The notes: generated by a model not told the origin, from the sequence alone. Shown: positions 1 to 8,248, counted from the stretch's first letter. The stretch is DNA of 18,861 nt from an uncultured Geobacteraceae bacterium (GCA_937958075.1 CALFFB010000156.1:1-18861), one strand, 5' to 3'. Program-made: numbers and translations.

Positions 1-8
1 TCAACCCT

Positions 9-638
9 TTACGGCTTGACTCCGGTGGCGAGGAACAGGGGATAGGTCCGGGTGGTGCCGTCGTCTTTGAGTTTTTCGACGGTGTAGACCTGGTCACAGG
101 TACACTGCCGGAATCCGGCCCGGGCCAACAGGCGAAGCATTTCACTGTGGGCAAAACCCAGGTGTTCGACGCTGGTCATGTCGCTGTGGAAGGTTCCGTC
201 TTCGGCTTCCAGGTCGGCAACGGCGACGCGGCCGCCGGGGGCAAGAGCCGCGAAGATTTTCTGCAGGACCTTCAGGGGGGCTTTAATATGATGGAAAGTC
301 ATGCTGCTGAAGATCAGATCATAAGGGCCGCCGGGGATTGGTCGGTGTTCGAGATCGACGAGCAGGGTGGAGACGTTGGTCAGGCCAAGGGCGGCGGCCT
401 TTTTTTCCAGTTCGGCGAGCATCTTTTCTGAACTGTCCAGAGCGGTCAGCTTGTTGACCAAGGGCGCCAGCTGCAGACTGACCAGACCGGTGCCACAGCC
501 AATGTCCAGCGCCTTTATGGCAGGGTTCAGGGGAATCGTCTTCCTGATGCCGATGGCGACGGCCCGGCTGGTGGCCAGGCGTCGGGGGTTGTCATCCCAG
601 GTGGCGGCGGCTTTGTCAAAACGATTTTGGTGACACAT
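9..638 (-). CDS. class I SAM-dependent methyltransferase
   Basis: The 209-residue product is a small soluble methyltransferase of the Rossmann-fold class I type, expected to transfer a methyl group from S-adenosylmethionine; the substrate cannot be read from the sequence. Motif I is LDIGCGTG at residues 44-51, the acidic residue ending strand 2 is D68 in TALDSS, and a motif IV-like region PYDLIFSSMTFHHI lies at about 105-118, followed by LAPGGRVAVADLE. This is the UbiE/Methyltransf_11/25 style found in many stand-alone enzymes, so a quinone, arsenite or small-molecule acceptor is possible but unsupported. The start has a GAGG ribosome site about 5 bases upstream. The gene lies 68 bases downstream of the lhgO-like gene with no obvious terminator between, so it may be the last gene of the same transcript. 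Family assignment is secure; function is not. Confidence 0.85.
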   Translation of the reverse strand: MCHQNRFDKAAATWDDNPRRLATSRAVAIGIRKTIPLNPAIKALDIGCGTGLVSLQLAPLVNKLTALDSSEKMLAELEKKAAALGLTNVSTLLVDLEHRPIPGGPYDLIFSSMTFHHIKAPLKVLQKIFAALAPGGRVAVADLEAEDGTFHSDMTSVEHLGFAHSEMLRLLARAGFRQCTCDQVYTVEKLKDDGTTRTYPLFLATGVKP

Positions 639-706
639 GCAATCCTCGGGCTGCAGGAAACAGGGGTTGGTGACAGCGGGGGGGTCGTGGCGAGCCCTTT
701 GGCCTG

Positions 707-1903
707 TCAGCTGAGCATCGCCTCAACCTGTTCGCAGATATGACGGGCGATGGGCATGGCGGAGGTGGCCGCCGGCGACGGGGCATTGCCGACGATAAGG
801 CTGTGCCGCCCCTTGATGAAGAGGAAGTCGTCGACGGTGCTGCCGTCGGTACGCACCGCCTGGGCGCGGACGCCGCAGGGATAGGGGCAGAGGTCCTCCA
901 GTTGCAGTTGCGGGCAGTAGCGTTTGGCCAGTTGCAGGTAGCCGGGACGGTAGAGGGAGTTTTTCAGCTCCGTCAGGGTTGGCCCGGGGTATTTGCCGAT
1001 GAGGCGGTAGAGTCCGGGATAGCTGAACATCTCCAGCAGGTCACGCAGGTTAACGGCCGAGCGGTGGTAGCCTTCCCGCGCCAGGGCGAGGGTGGCGTTG
1101 GGGCCGACGGTCAGGGAGCCGTCGCTCATGGGCGTGAGGTGAATGCCGAGAAAGGGCAGCTGCGGATTGGGGATGGGATAGATGGGGTGGCTGACGATGT
1201 GGCGTTTGGCCACCGGCAGCTGAAAGTATTCGCCACGAAAGGGCAGGATGCGGAAATCGGGCTGTTGGCCGAGCATCTTGACCAGGCGATCGGAGTGCAG
1301 CCCGGCGCAGCCGACGACAAAGCGCCCGGTCAAGGGGCCGAGGCTGGTGATGACTTCGACCTCGGTGGTTTCGTTGATGGCGGTGACCCGGCAATTGGTG
1401 AACAGCTCCCCGCCGGCGGCGGTAAAAAGCTCCGCCAGCTTCAGGGCGATACGGGTGAAGTCGACAATGCCGGTGGTCGGTACCCAGGTGGCGCCGAGAC
1501 CGACGACATGGGGCTCCTTGTCCTTGAGTTGCTGCTGATTGAGAACCTCCGTAGGGATATCGTTGAGGCGGCAGCGCTCCAGCAGATCCTGCATGCGTCC
1601 CAGCTCGGCGTGGGTGGTGGCCACCAGCAGTTTCCCCGTTTGGCGGAAGGGGATCTGGTGGGTGCGGCAGAACTCCTTGGTTTCCTCATTGCCGGCGCGG
1701 CAGAAGCGGGCCTTCAGGCTGCCCGGCTTATAGTAGACCCCGGCGTGGATGACGCCGCTGTTGCGTCCGGTCTGATGCAGAGCCAGGCGCGCTTCCTTCT
1801 CGAGGACGGCGATGCGGCTGTCCGGATAGTGCTGCTGCAGTTGCCGGGCCGTGGCCAGGCCGATGATGCCGCCGCCGATGACAATGAAATCGTAGGTTGC
1901 CAT
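707..1903 (-). CDS. lhgO: FAD-dependent L-2-hydroxyglutarate oxidase/dehydrogenase
   Basis: The 398-residue product belongs to the DAO superfamily and matches the LhgO/YgaF pattern. It would oxidise L-2-hydroxyglutarate to 2-oxoglutarate, passing electrons through FAD to quinone or oxygen. The N terminus carries the dinucleotide-binding GGGIIG (residues 10-15) after a hydrophobic strand, an acidic E35 ending the second strand, and the family block HQTGRNSGVIHAG at 43-55. Length fits the family (about 395-420). There is no signal peptide; known homologues are peripheral at the inner membrane. An AAGGA ribosome site lies 8 bases before the ATG. The gene starts 18 bases after the RNase H-fold gene ends and is probably co-transcribed with it, an unusual neighbourhood for a housekeeping oxidase. 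A related DAO oxidase with another 2-hydroxyacid or amino-acid substrate is the main alternative. Confidence 0.85.
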   Translation of the reverse strand: MATYDFIVIGGGIIGLATARQLQQHYPDSRIAVLEKEARLALHQTGRNSGVIHAGVYYKPGSLKARFCRAGNEETKEFCRTHQIPFRQTGKLLVATTHAELGRMQDLLERCRLNDIPTEVLNQQQLKDKEPHVVGLGATWVPTTGIVDFTRIALKLAELFTAAGGELFTNCRVTAINETTEVEVITSLGPLTGRFVVGCAGLHSDRLVKMLGQQPDFRILPFRGEYFQLPVAKRHIVSHPIYPIPNPQLPFLGIHLTPMSDGSLTVGPNATLALAREGYHRSAVNLRDLLEMFSYPGLYRLIGKYPGPTLTELKNSLYRPGYLQLAKRYCPQLQLEDLCPYPCGVRAQAVRTDGSTVDDFLFIKGRHSLIVGNAPSPAATSAMPIARHICEQVEAMLS

Positions 1904-1921
1904 GCCGATTATCCTTTGCTG

Positions 1922-2404
1922 TTAAGGTAGGTGCGTCAACCAGCCCAGCTCGAGCAGGGCATAGGTGCCGATCAGAATCGCTTCGGCCGTGTCGTGGCGC
2001 AGGGTGGTCGGGTTTTTCCCGCCAAGGTGCCTGATCAGGCTTCGCGCCTGGTCGATGGCTTCCCGTTTGGCGACGGCACTGCTGCTGTGCTGACGGGCGT
2101 GGAACAGCCGCTGCCGCCACTGTTCGGCCTGAACCTGTCGGTGGTGGATGGCCAGGTCGCCGGCCGCTTTCTCCCAGATCTCCGCCAGTGGTCCGCCCCC
2201 CTCGTAAACAAGATGGGTCGGTCGGGGCGGTGTCCGCAGGAGCTTGGCCGCCAGCCGTTTCAACTGTTGTGGCCCGGCCGGATGGTGGGAGCGATACCAG
2301 AGCAGCCGGGCGCTGCGGTCGAAAAAAGCCAGGCCGGTATAAAGACCGACGTCGACGGCGAGGAGAAAGGCGTTGCCGTCAGGCGTTTCCGGCCGCGACG
2401 TCAT
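1922..2404 (-). CDS. small RNase H/RuvC-fold protein, putative nuclease
   Basis: I do not recognise a named family for this 160-residue protein, but its layout resembles the RNase H/RuvC-like fold. It opens with a hydrophobic strand ending in LAVDVGLYTGLAFFD (D18 in a DxG context, then a second strand). HLVYEGGG places E68 at the end of another strand, and a C-terminal helix carries RHDTAEAILIG with D138 and E141. A D, E, D/E triad in this order is the metal-binding arrangement of RuvC, YqgF and the pox/mitochondrial resolvases. Between E68 and D138 lies a basic, His- and Gln-rich stretch. The start codon overlaps the stop of the AbiEi-like gene by one base (TGATG), indicating translational coupling. 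Holliday-junction resolvase, RNase or a non-catalytic ATP-binding relative all remain possible; the nuclease activity is inferred. Confidence 0.6.
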   Translation of the reverse strand: MTSRPETPDGNAFLLAVDVGLYTGLAFFDRSARLLWYRSHHPAGPQQLKRLAAKLLRTPPRPTHLVYEGGGPLAEIWEKAAGDLAIHHRQVQAEQWRQRLFHARQHSSSAVAKREAIDQARSLIRHLGGKNPTTLRHDTAEAILIGTYALLELGWLTHLP

Positions 2405-3462
2405 CAGCCGGTAAAGCGCGGGGTCAGATACTGCTGGTAGAGCTGGGTCGCCATGTCCTTTTCATCGCGGGCCTTGAGGTCGGCAAAGGTCAGCAGCGGA
2501 TCGGCCAGGGCCAATCCTTCCGGTTGCAGGCCGGTCCAGCGGCACTGGCGGCCGAAAGGTTGCAGCAGGGTGATCTCCCCTTGCGGGTCCGGCGTCAGAT
2601 GGAGCTGCAGCATGATTTTCAGGTGCTGTTTGGCATCGACAAACAGCACCGCCGAACGCGGTTGCGGGCCGCGCGTCATCAGTGCGGCGCCCAACTCACC
2701 ACCCAGCAGCACCTCGGAGCCGAGGTTCAGCTGCTTCAGCCGCTGCCGCAGGTGGGAGAGATCCTCCCCCGCCGCCAGTCGGCACTGCTGCAGCAGCAGG
2801 TTGGGCTGCAGGGTTTCCAGATAACCGAGCTGCCAGCGTTGCAGCAACTCTTCAATGGCGACCAGCTGCTTCTCTCCGGCGTCGTCGATGACCAGATTTC
2901 CTCTCTTTTCCAGCTCCTTGAACAGGCTGCCGATGGACCCCAGGGCGATACCGGCATCGTCGGCCAGGGTGCGATAGGTGGTGTTGATGGTTTTACGATT
3001 GCGCAGAAACAGGTAGATCAGCTTCAGGCCGCTGGCGCGGAACAGGCGGTCGGTAACGGGCGCTTTGGTCGCGTGCTTGCGGCCGCTGATGTCGATATAC
3101 AACGGGGTCTGGTTGAGGTACAGGTTGCCGGCGCAGTCGGCGTACTCGATCTGCTTTTTTTTCAGCAGGGCCGCCATGCTCGGTGCTACATAGTAGCTGA
3201 TGAGCAGGGGCGCGGCGTTTTGCGGCGAGGGAGTGGTTTTGAGCTGGTGAATGACCAGGTCGGTAATGGTCGGGGTCAGGCGCGGCACGACCTTGATGTA
3301 GTAGTAACGCTCCCCCCAGGGGCCGGTCAGGCGAAAGGCACCGGCAAAGGGACCGCCGATCTTCTGCACCATGAACTCCACCTTGGCCTGGGGAATTCCG
3401 CGAATAGCCTGCATGCTGTCATGGATAATCTGCTCATCTTCGAGGCGCGGCTTTCTCGGCAT
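2404..3462 (-). CDS. AbiEi-family winged-helix regulator (type IV antitoxin-like)
   Basis: The 352-residue product resembles the AbiEi_2 group of type IV toxin-antitoxin regulators. Recognisable blocks in order are LLISYYVAPSMAALLKK (about 87-103), YADCAGNLYLN followed by PLYIDISGRK (107-129), and a winged helix-turn-helix from GLKLIYLFL through LGSIGSLFKELEKRGNL (about 145-190). Then come LLQRWQLGYLETLQPNLLL (about 207-225), a GGELGAALMT block and a C-terminal PLLTFADLKA helix. In AbiE systems this protein represses its own promoter and counteracts the AbiEii nucleotidyltransferase. No AbiEii-like gene is present here; the coupled downstream gene is an RNase H-fold protein instead. The ATG has AAGGA 6 bases upstream. 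The gene begins a new transcription unit 124 bases after ftsK. Stand-alone AbiEi-like regulators exist, so antitoxin activity is only inferred. Confidence 0.72.
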   Translation of the reverse strand: MPRKPRLEDEQIIHDSMQAIRGIPQAKVEFMVQKIGGPFAGAFRLTGPWGERYYYIKVVPRLTPTITDLVIHQLKTTPSPQNAAPLLISYYVAPSMAALLKKKQIEYADCAGNLYLNQTPLYIDISGRKHATKAPVTDRLFRASGLKLIYLFLRNRKTINTTYRTLADDAGIALGSIGSLFKELEKRGNLVIDDAGEKQLVAIEELLQRWQLGYLETLQPNLLLQQCRLAAGEDLSHLRQRLKQLNLGSEVLLGGELGAALMTRGPQPRSAVLFVDAKQHLKIMLQLHLTPDPQGEITLLQPFGRQCRWTGLQPEGLALADPLLTFADLKARDEKDMATQLYQQYLTPRFTG

Positions 3463-3492
3463 AACGATCCTTCGGCAAAGGGATGGCGTTCA

Positions 3493-3549
3493 TTGAATAA
3501 GAGTGTTCAATTAATTCATGTAAATGCCAGACGACCCGGGGGATGTCAA
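3493..3549 (-). promoter_or_regulatory. candidate promoter and operator of the AbiEi-like operon
   Basis: The 124-base gap between ftsK and the AbiEi-like gene contains an AT-rich patch unlike its GC-rich surroundings. Read on the minus strand it has a perfect -35 TTGACA (3549-3544), but only a weak -10 (CATTTA, 3526-3521) at 17 bases. Just downstream is an inverted repeat TTGAA-N8-TTCAA (3493-3510). A repressor bound there would sit at or just after the transcription start, which would fit autoregulation by the winged-helix product. The weak -10 makes the exact promoter uncertain. Confidence 0.3.
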
Positions 3550-3586
3550 GGGCAAAGGACCGGCAGGTTGCCGACAGCCGGTTTCG

Positions 3587-5863
3587 TCATGACTCCATTT
3601 TGCTGATGAGGACCTCGCGCGGCTTGCCGCTGTTGTCGGCCGGGCCGACGATACCTTCCTGCTCCATTTTTTCGATCATCCGCGCGGCGCGGTTGTAGCC
3701 GACGCGCAACCGACGCTGGAGCATGGAGATGGAGGCCTGACGGGTGTCGCTGACGATCTTCAGGGCTTCGTCCCAGAGTTCGTCGTAGTCGTCATCGCCG
3801 TTCTGTTCGGCGGCGGCCGGAGGCGGCGTGAGAATCGATTTGTCGTATTCCGGCTTGCCCTGGCGGGCGAGGAATTCCACCACCCGCTGCACCTCAAGTT
3901 CCGACACAAAGGCGCCGTGGACCCGCTGCAGGTAGCCGACGCCCGGCGGCAGGAACAGCATGTCGCCCATGCCCAGAAGGGTTTCCGCGCCCATGGAATC
4001 GAGGATGGTGCGGGAATCGGTGCGCGAGAAGACCTTGAAGGAAATACGGGTGGGAAAGTTGGCCTTGATCAGGCCGGTGATGACGTCGACACTCGGGCGC
4101 TGGGTGGCGAGGATCAGGTGGATGCCGGCGGCGCGGGCCATCTGCGCCAGCCGGGCGATGGACTCTTCGATCTCGCGGCCGGCGACCATCATCAGATCCG
4201 CCAGCTCGTCGACAATAACCACGATATAGGGCAGGTGGCCGTGCTCCAGCTGGGCCGCCTCCTCTTCCGGCAGGGGCGGCAGGTCGATCATCTCTTCCGG
4301 CATCTCCGTGGTGTCCGGTACCGGTGTCGCATTTCTGGCGTCCTTCTCTTCCTTGGCCAGCTTGCGGTTGTAGCCGTCGATGTTGCGCACCCCCTTGGCC
4401 GCCATCAGCTGATAGCGCCGTTCCATCTCGCGCACCGCCCAGCTCAAAGCCAGGGCCGCTTTCTTTGGATTGGTCACCACCGGCAGCAGCAGGTGGGGGA
4501 TCCCCTCGTAGATGGAGAGTTCAAGCATCTTCGGGTCGATCATGATCAGGCGCACATCTTCGGGCGCGGCGCGATACAGCAGCGACAGGACCATGGTGTT
4601 GATGGAGACCGACTTGCCGCTGCCGGTGGAGCCGGCCACCAGCAGGTGAGGCATGCGCGCCAGATCGGAGACCACCACCTGACCGAAAATATCCTTGCCC
4701 AGGGCCATGGGCAGCTTGCCGCCGTTGCGCTGGAAGGCTTCCGATTCGATGATCTCTTTGAGATAGACGGTTTCCCTCTCCTTGTTGGGGATCTCGATGC
4801 CGACCACGCCGCGCCCCGGAATGGGCGCGACAATACGGATAGAAACGGCCTGCAGGGCCATGGCCAGGTCGTCCTGCAGGTTGGAGATGCGATTGACCTT
4901 GACCCCCGGTGCCGGGGAGAATTCGTACATGGTCACCACCGGCCCCGGCTTGACTTCGACGACATCCCCCTCGACGCCAAAGTCAAGGAGCTTCTTCTCC
5001 AGCATGCGGGCGGCCATGGCCAGGCTGTTGCGGTCGAGGGGCCTGGGCGGCGCGCCCTCGTGGTCAAGGAGGGAGGCCGGAGGAATCCGGTAGCTGCCGT
5101 CGTGTTCCAGAAAATCGAAGGCCACCTGCCCGGCGGTGGCGTCAGTGTCTTTTTTCTTTCCCTTTTTGGCCGGAGGGACGGACTTCTCCACCGGCCGGGC
5201 GGCGGTGACAATCGCCGGTTCTTTGCTTGAGCGCTCCTGGTTTTTCTGGTGGCGCAGCTGTTTGCGCGCCTGTCTTGCCTCGCGGCGCAGCTCCAGCCGG
5301 CGGCCGAAGCCTTCGAGAAAGCCGTCGATAAACAGGACAAAGGAAAAACGGGTGGACAGAATCAGGGCGACGAGAAAAAAGACCACCAGGACCACGGCGG
5401 CACCACTGACGTTGAGGTAGTGGGTGAGCAGTCGCTCCAGAATCCGCCCGAGGGTGCCGCCGGCTTCACTGATCTGCTGGCCGAAGAGGGACACGCTGGA
5501 AAAGCTCAGGGCGAGGAGTGATCCCAGGGTAATCTGCATGAGCAGGAAGGAGAGCAACCGGGTGATGCGAAAATGCACATCCCTGAACTTCAGCCAGCGC
5601 CAGGCCAGATGCAGACAGCCCAGAGGCCAGAGCAGGGCGGTCAGGCCGAAGACCTGGTACATCAGGTCGGCCAGGTGGGCGCCGAAAACCCCGGCCAGAT
5701 TGCTGATCCGCTCCGGTTGCAGATTGTTGTTGAAGGAGGGGTCATCGGCATTGTAGCTGAGCAGGCAGATGAGCAGAAAAATGCCCAGAGCCAGCCACAC
5801 CAGCCCGAGGATCTCCTTGTACATACGGCCCGTTGTGGTCGCGTCGGCGGCCTCTTGCGTCAT
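3587..5863 (-). CDS. ftsK: DNA translocase FtsK/SpoIIIE
   Basis: The 758-residue product is the septum-anchored ATPase that pumps chromosome termini into daughter cells and drives XerCD/dif dimer resolution. Four N-terminal membrane segments are visible at about 18-36, 65-90, 102-122 and 152-172, followed by a short basic linker (about 185-235) in place of the long E. coli linker. The motor carries Walker A GSTGSGKS at 411-418 (K417) and Walker B IVVIVDELADL (D552, E553), followed by the FtsK block RISFKVFSRTDSRTILD. The last 65 residues form the gamma winged-helix domain that reads KOPS-like sites (SISMLQRRLRVGYNRAARM). Length is typical for short-linker FtsK proteins. The start has TGGAG upstream and lies one base after the rnj stop, so it is translated from the plsC-rnj-ftsK transcript. 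M14 is a less likely start. Confidence 0.97.
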   Translation of the reverse strand: MTQEAADATTTGRMYKEILGLVWLALGIFLLICLLSYNADDPSFNNNLQPERISNLAGVFGAHLADLMYQVFGLTALLWPLGCLHLAWRWLKFRDVHFRITRLLSFLLMQITLGSLLALSFSSVSLFGQQISEAGGTLGRILERLLTHYLNVSGAAVVLVVFFLVALILSTRFSFVLFIDGFLEGFGRRLELRREARQARKQLRHQKNQERSSKEPAIVTAARPVEKSVPPAKKGKKKDTDATAGQVAFDFLEHDGSYRIPPASLLDHEGAPPRPLDRNSLAMAARMLEKKLLDFGVEGDVVEVKPGPVVTMYEFSPAPGVKVNRISNLQDDLAMALQAVSIRIVAPIPGRGVVGIEIPNKERETVYLKEIIESEAFQRNGGKLPMALGKDIFGQVVVSDLARMPHLLVAGSTGSGKSVSINTMVLSLLYRAAPEDVRLIMIDPKMLELSIYEGIPHLLLPVVTNPKKAALALSWAVREMERRYQLMAAKGVRNIDGYNRKLAKEEKDARNATPVPDTTEMPEEMIDLPPLPEEEAAQLEHGHLPYIVVIVDELADLMMVAGREIEESIARLAQMARAAGIHLILATQRPSVDVITGLIKANFPTRISFKVFSRTDSRTILDSMGAETLLGMGDMLFLPPGVGYLQRVHGAFVSELEVQRVVEFLARQGKPEYDKSILTPPPAAAEQNGDDDYDELWDEALKIVSDTRQASISMLQRRLRVGYNRAARMIEKMEQEGIVGPADNSGKPREVLISKMES

Positions 5864-5864
5864 G

Positions 5865-7544
5865 TTAAAGCTCCAGAATCACCGGCAGGATCAGGGGCCG
5901 GCGGGCGATGGTGCGGTTGAAATGGCGGCGCAGGACCTTGCGCACCTCGACCCGCAGTTCTTCCCAGTCACCGATCATGTCGAGGCTGTGTTCTTCCAGC
6001 AGTTGACAGACCAGCTGTTTCGCCTCGGCCAGCAGGGTTTCACTGTCTTTGGCGTCCTCCGGGATAAAGCCTTTGGTGAAGATCTCCGGACCCTGGATAA
6101 TGGCGCCGGTGGATTGATTGATGGCCAGCATGAGAATGACCAGGCCATGGTTGGCCAGATGCCGCCGGTCGCGCAGCTCCATGAAACCGACATCGCCGAC
6201 TCCCTTGCCGTCGACAAACACCCGGCCCGTCTCAAAGGTGCCCTCAATACGCATGCCGTCGCTGTCGATACACAACCGGCGGCCGTTTTCCAGCACCTGT
6301 GCCCGCTCTGGCGGCAGCCCCATCTCCATGGCCAGCTGGCAGTGCTTGACCAGGTGTCGGTACTCACCGTGGACCGGGACAAAATAGCGGGGTTTGACCA
6401 GGCTGTGCAGCAGTTTCAGCTCTTCGCGGCTGGCGTGACCGGACACGTGAATCTCGCTGGTCTTTTCATAAATGACCTCGGCGCCGCGCCGGTACAGGTT
6501 GTTGATCAGGTCGCTGATGGCCTTTTCGTTGCCGGGGATGAATTTGGACGACAGGATGACCGTGTCCCCCGGTTCCAGCTGAATCTGCTTGTGATCCCCC
6601 AGGGCGATGCGCATCAGGGCGCTTAAGGGCTCTCCCTGGCTGCCGGTGGTGATGATCAGCACCTCCTGCGGGGGGAGCTGGTTGAGATCGCGCAGATCGA
6701 TGAACTGTTCCTCGGGAATGCTGAGATAGCCGAGCTGGCGGGCGATGTCGATGTTGCCGACCATGCTGCGGCCGTTGATGAGCAGCTTGCGTCCGGCAAG
6801 GATGGCGGCATCGGCGATCTGCTGAATGCGGTGGATGTTGGACGAGAAGGTGGAGACCAGCACCTTTTGCGGACAGCGGGGGATGATTTCTTCCAGAACC
6901 TTGCCGACACTGCGCTCCGAGAGGGTATAGCCTTCGTTTTCGACGTTGGTCGAATCGGCCAGCAGCAGCAGAACCCCCTCTTCACCGTACTCGGCCAGGC
7001 GCGCCAGGTCGGTGTTCCGACCGTCCACCGGGGTCGGGTCGATTTTGAAATCGCCACTGTGGACGATCAGTCCCGCCGGGGTTCGGATGGCCAGGCCGAT
7101 GCCGTCGACAATGGAATGAGCGGCGCGGAAGGGTTCGATGGTGAAGGGGGACAGCGGCAGGGGGTGGCGCGGCGTGATGGTGACGGTTTCAACCTGCTGA
7201 TCGAGCTCGAACTCCTTCAGCTTGCGGCTGAGCAGCCCCAGGGTCAGGCCGGTGCCGTAGATGACGGGACAGCCGAGCTTGTGCCACAAAAAAGGGATGG
7301 CGCCGATATGGTCCTCGTGGCCGTGGGTCAGCACCAGGCCGACGATGTCCTGCCGGCGTTCCTCAAGGAGGCTGATGTCGGGCAGTACCAGGTCGATGCC
7401 GAACATATAGGCTTCAGGAAACATGAGTCCGCAGTCGATGAGCAGAAGCTTTCCCTGCACCTCGACAGCCAGCAGGTTCATGCCGATTTCGCCGAAGCCG
7501 CCAAAGGGGTAGAGGCGTAGAGTTGTGTCCGTGGTCTGGGTCAT
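5865..7544 (-). CDS. rnj: ribonuclease J
   Basis: The 559-residue product is a metallo-beta-lactamase/beta-CASP ribonuclease of the RNase J type, which combines 5'-3' exonuclease and endonuclease activity in mRNA decay and rRNA maturation. It begins with the family block LRLYPFGGFGEIGMNLLAVE, has the zinc motif HGHEDH at 74-79, a further ligand block AAHSIVD (H143) and SGDFKIDP (D165). Later blocks include LLADSTNVENEG, the beta-CASP region TTGSQGEPLSALMRIA and SGHASREELKLL. A C-terminal RNase J domain ends in RRPLILPVILEL. I chose the ATG at 7544, which overlaps the plsC stop as ATGA. An in-frame ATG eight codons upstream (7568) has no ribosome site and would deepen the overlap. RNase J next to ftsK in a Gram-negative bacterium fits the delta-proteobacterial placement. 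Confidence 0.96.
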   Translation of the reverse strand: MTQTTDTTLRLYPFGGFGEIGMNLLAVEVQGKLLLIDCGLMFPEAYMFGIDLVLPDISLLEERRQDIVGLVLTHGHEDHIGAIPFLWHKLGCPVIYGTGLTLGLLSRKLKEFELDQQVETVTITPRHPLPLSPFTIEPFRAAHSIVDGIGLAIRTPAGLIVHSGDFKIDPTPVDGRNTDLARLAEYGEEGVLLLLADSTNVENEGYTLSERSVGKVLEEIIPRCPQKVLVSTFSSNIHRIQQIADAAILAGRKLLINGRSMVGNIDIARQLGYLSIPEEQFIDLRDLNQLPPQEVLIITTGSQGEPLSALMRIALGDHKQIQLEPGDTVILSSKFIPGNEKAISDLINNLYRRGAEVIYEKTSEIHVSGHASREELKLLHSLVKPRYFVPVHGEYRHLVKHCQLAMEMGLPPERAQVLENGRRLCIDSDGMRIEGTFETGRVFVDGKGVGDVGFMELRDRRHLANHGLVILMLAINQSTGAIIQGPEIFTKGFIPEDAKDSETLLAEAKQLVCQLLEEHSLDMIGDWEELRVEVRKVLRRHFNRTIARRPLILPVILEL

Positions 7545-8248
7545 GGTCTGCTTTCGTTGTTCAGGCAATGGTCAATGCGGTCGAAGAGCTGCCGGGTCAG
7601 TTCGTCGACCTGTGAGGCGCCGAGCCGGGAAGGTGGTATGGCCGGCAGGATGGTCAGTTTCAGGTGAGCCGGGCTGATGCGGAACTGCCCCTTGGGCTGT
7701 GCCTGATAACTGCCGCTGATGGCCATGGGAACGACGGGCACGCCGGCCTTGGTGGCGATGAGCAGGGCCCCCTTTTTAAAGGGCTGCAGCTTGCCGTCGG
7801 TGGTGCGCGTGCCCTCGGGGAAAATAACCACCGACGCGCCGTCCTTGATACGCTGGGCGGCGGCGGTCAGGCTGCGCATGGCTTCCCGCCGGTTCGAGCG
7901 ATCGATGGGAATATAGCCGGCGCACTTCATGGCCGCACCGAACAGGGGAATCCGGAACAGTTCTTTTTTCGCCATCCAGCGAAACTGGATCGGCAGTCCG
8001 GCGTACAACAGCAGGATGTCGAAATTGCTCTGGTGATTACAGACGTAAATGGCCGGTTCATGGTGCGGCAGGTGCTCCGTGCCGCTCACGGTGAACTTGA
8101 GTCCGGCCAGGCGCAGGCACGTGCGTCCCCAGAAAATTCCCCAGCTGTGTACGCGGTTCTGGCCGAAGGGGGCCACGCCTAGAGCGACGAGCAGGGAAAA
8201 CAGGGTCCAGGGGTAGAACAGCAGACAAAAGAAAATGGCGCGCAGCAT
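7541..8248 (-). CDS. plsC: 1-acyl-sn-glycerol-3-phosphate acyltransferase (PlsC family)
   Basis: The 235-residue product acylates lysophosphatidic acid to phosphatidic acid, the second acyl transfer of phospholipid synthesis, at the inner membrane. A hydrophobic N-terminal segment (about 4-26) would anchor it. The catalytic HX4D motif is NHQSNFD at 71-77 (H72, D77). Motif II-like FRWMAKKELFRIPLFG is at about 89-104, YIPIDRSNR at 112-120, and the glycerophosphate-binding FPEGTR at 143-148, followed by FKKGALLIATKAGVPVVPMAI. Order and length fit PlsC. It is the first gene of a unit with rnj and ftsK, behind a good promoter about 40 bases upstream, and its stop overlaps the rnj start by 4 bases. 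The ribosome site is poor (AAGGG about 13 bases upstream). Acceptor specificity within the family cannot be read from sequence. Confidence 0.94.
   Translation of the reverse strand: MLRAIFFCLLFYPWTLFSLLVALGVAPFGQNRVHSWGIFWGRTCLRLAGLKFTVSGTEHLPHHEPAIYVCNHQSNFDILLLYAGLPIQFRWMAKKELFRIPLFGAAMKCAGYIPIDRSNRREAMRSLTAAAQRIKDGASVVIFPEGTRTTDGKLQPFKKGALLIATKAGVPVVPMAISGSYQAQPKGQFRISPAHLKLTILPAIPPSRLGASQVDELTRQLFDRIDHCLNNESRP

Noticed and set aside
3559..3582. ACCGGC/GCCGGT inverted repeat just after ftsK considered as a terminator
   Set aside because: The stem is only 6 bp with a 12-base loop and has no U tract on the minus strand, so termination is not supported.
2188..3606. Long plus-strand open frame across the AbiEi-like gene, and a similar one at 3917-5230 across ftsK
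   Set aside because: Both are antisense to recognised genes, show Gln/Gly/Arg/His-rich composition typical of antisense translation, and lack recognisable domains.
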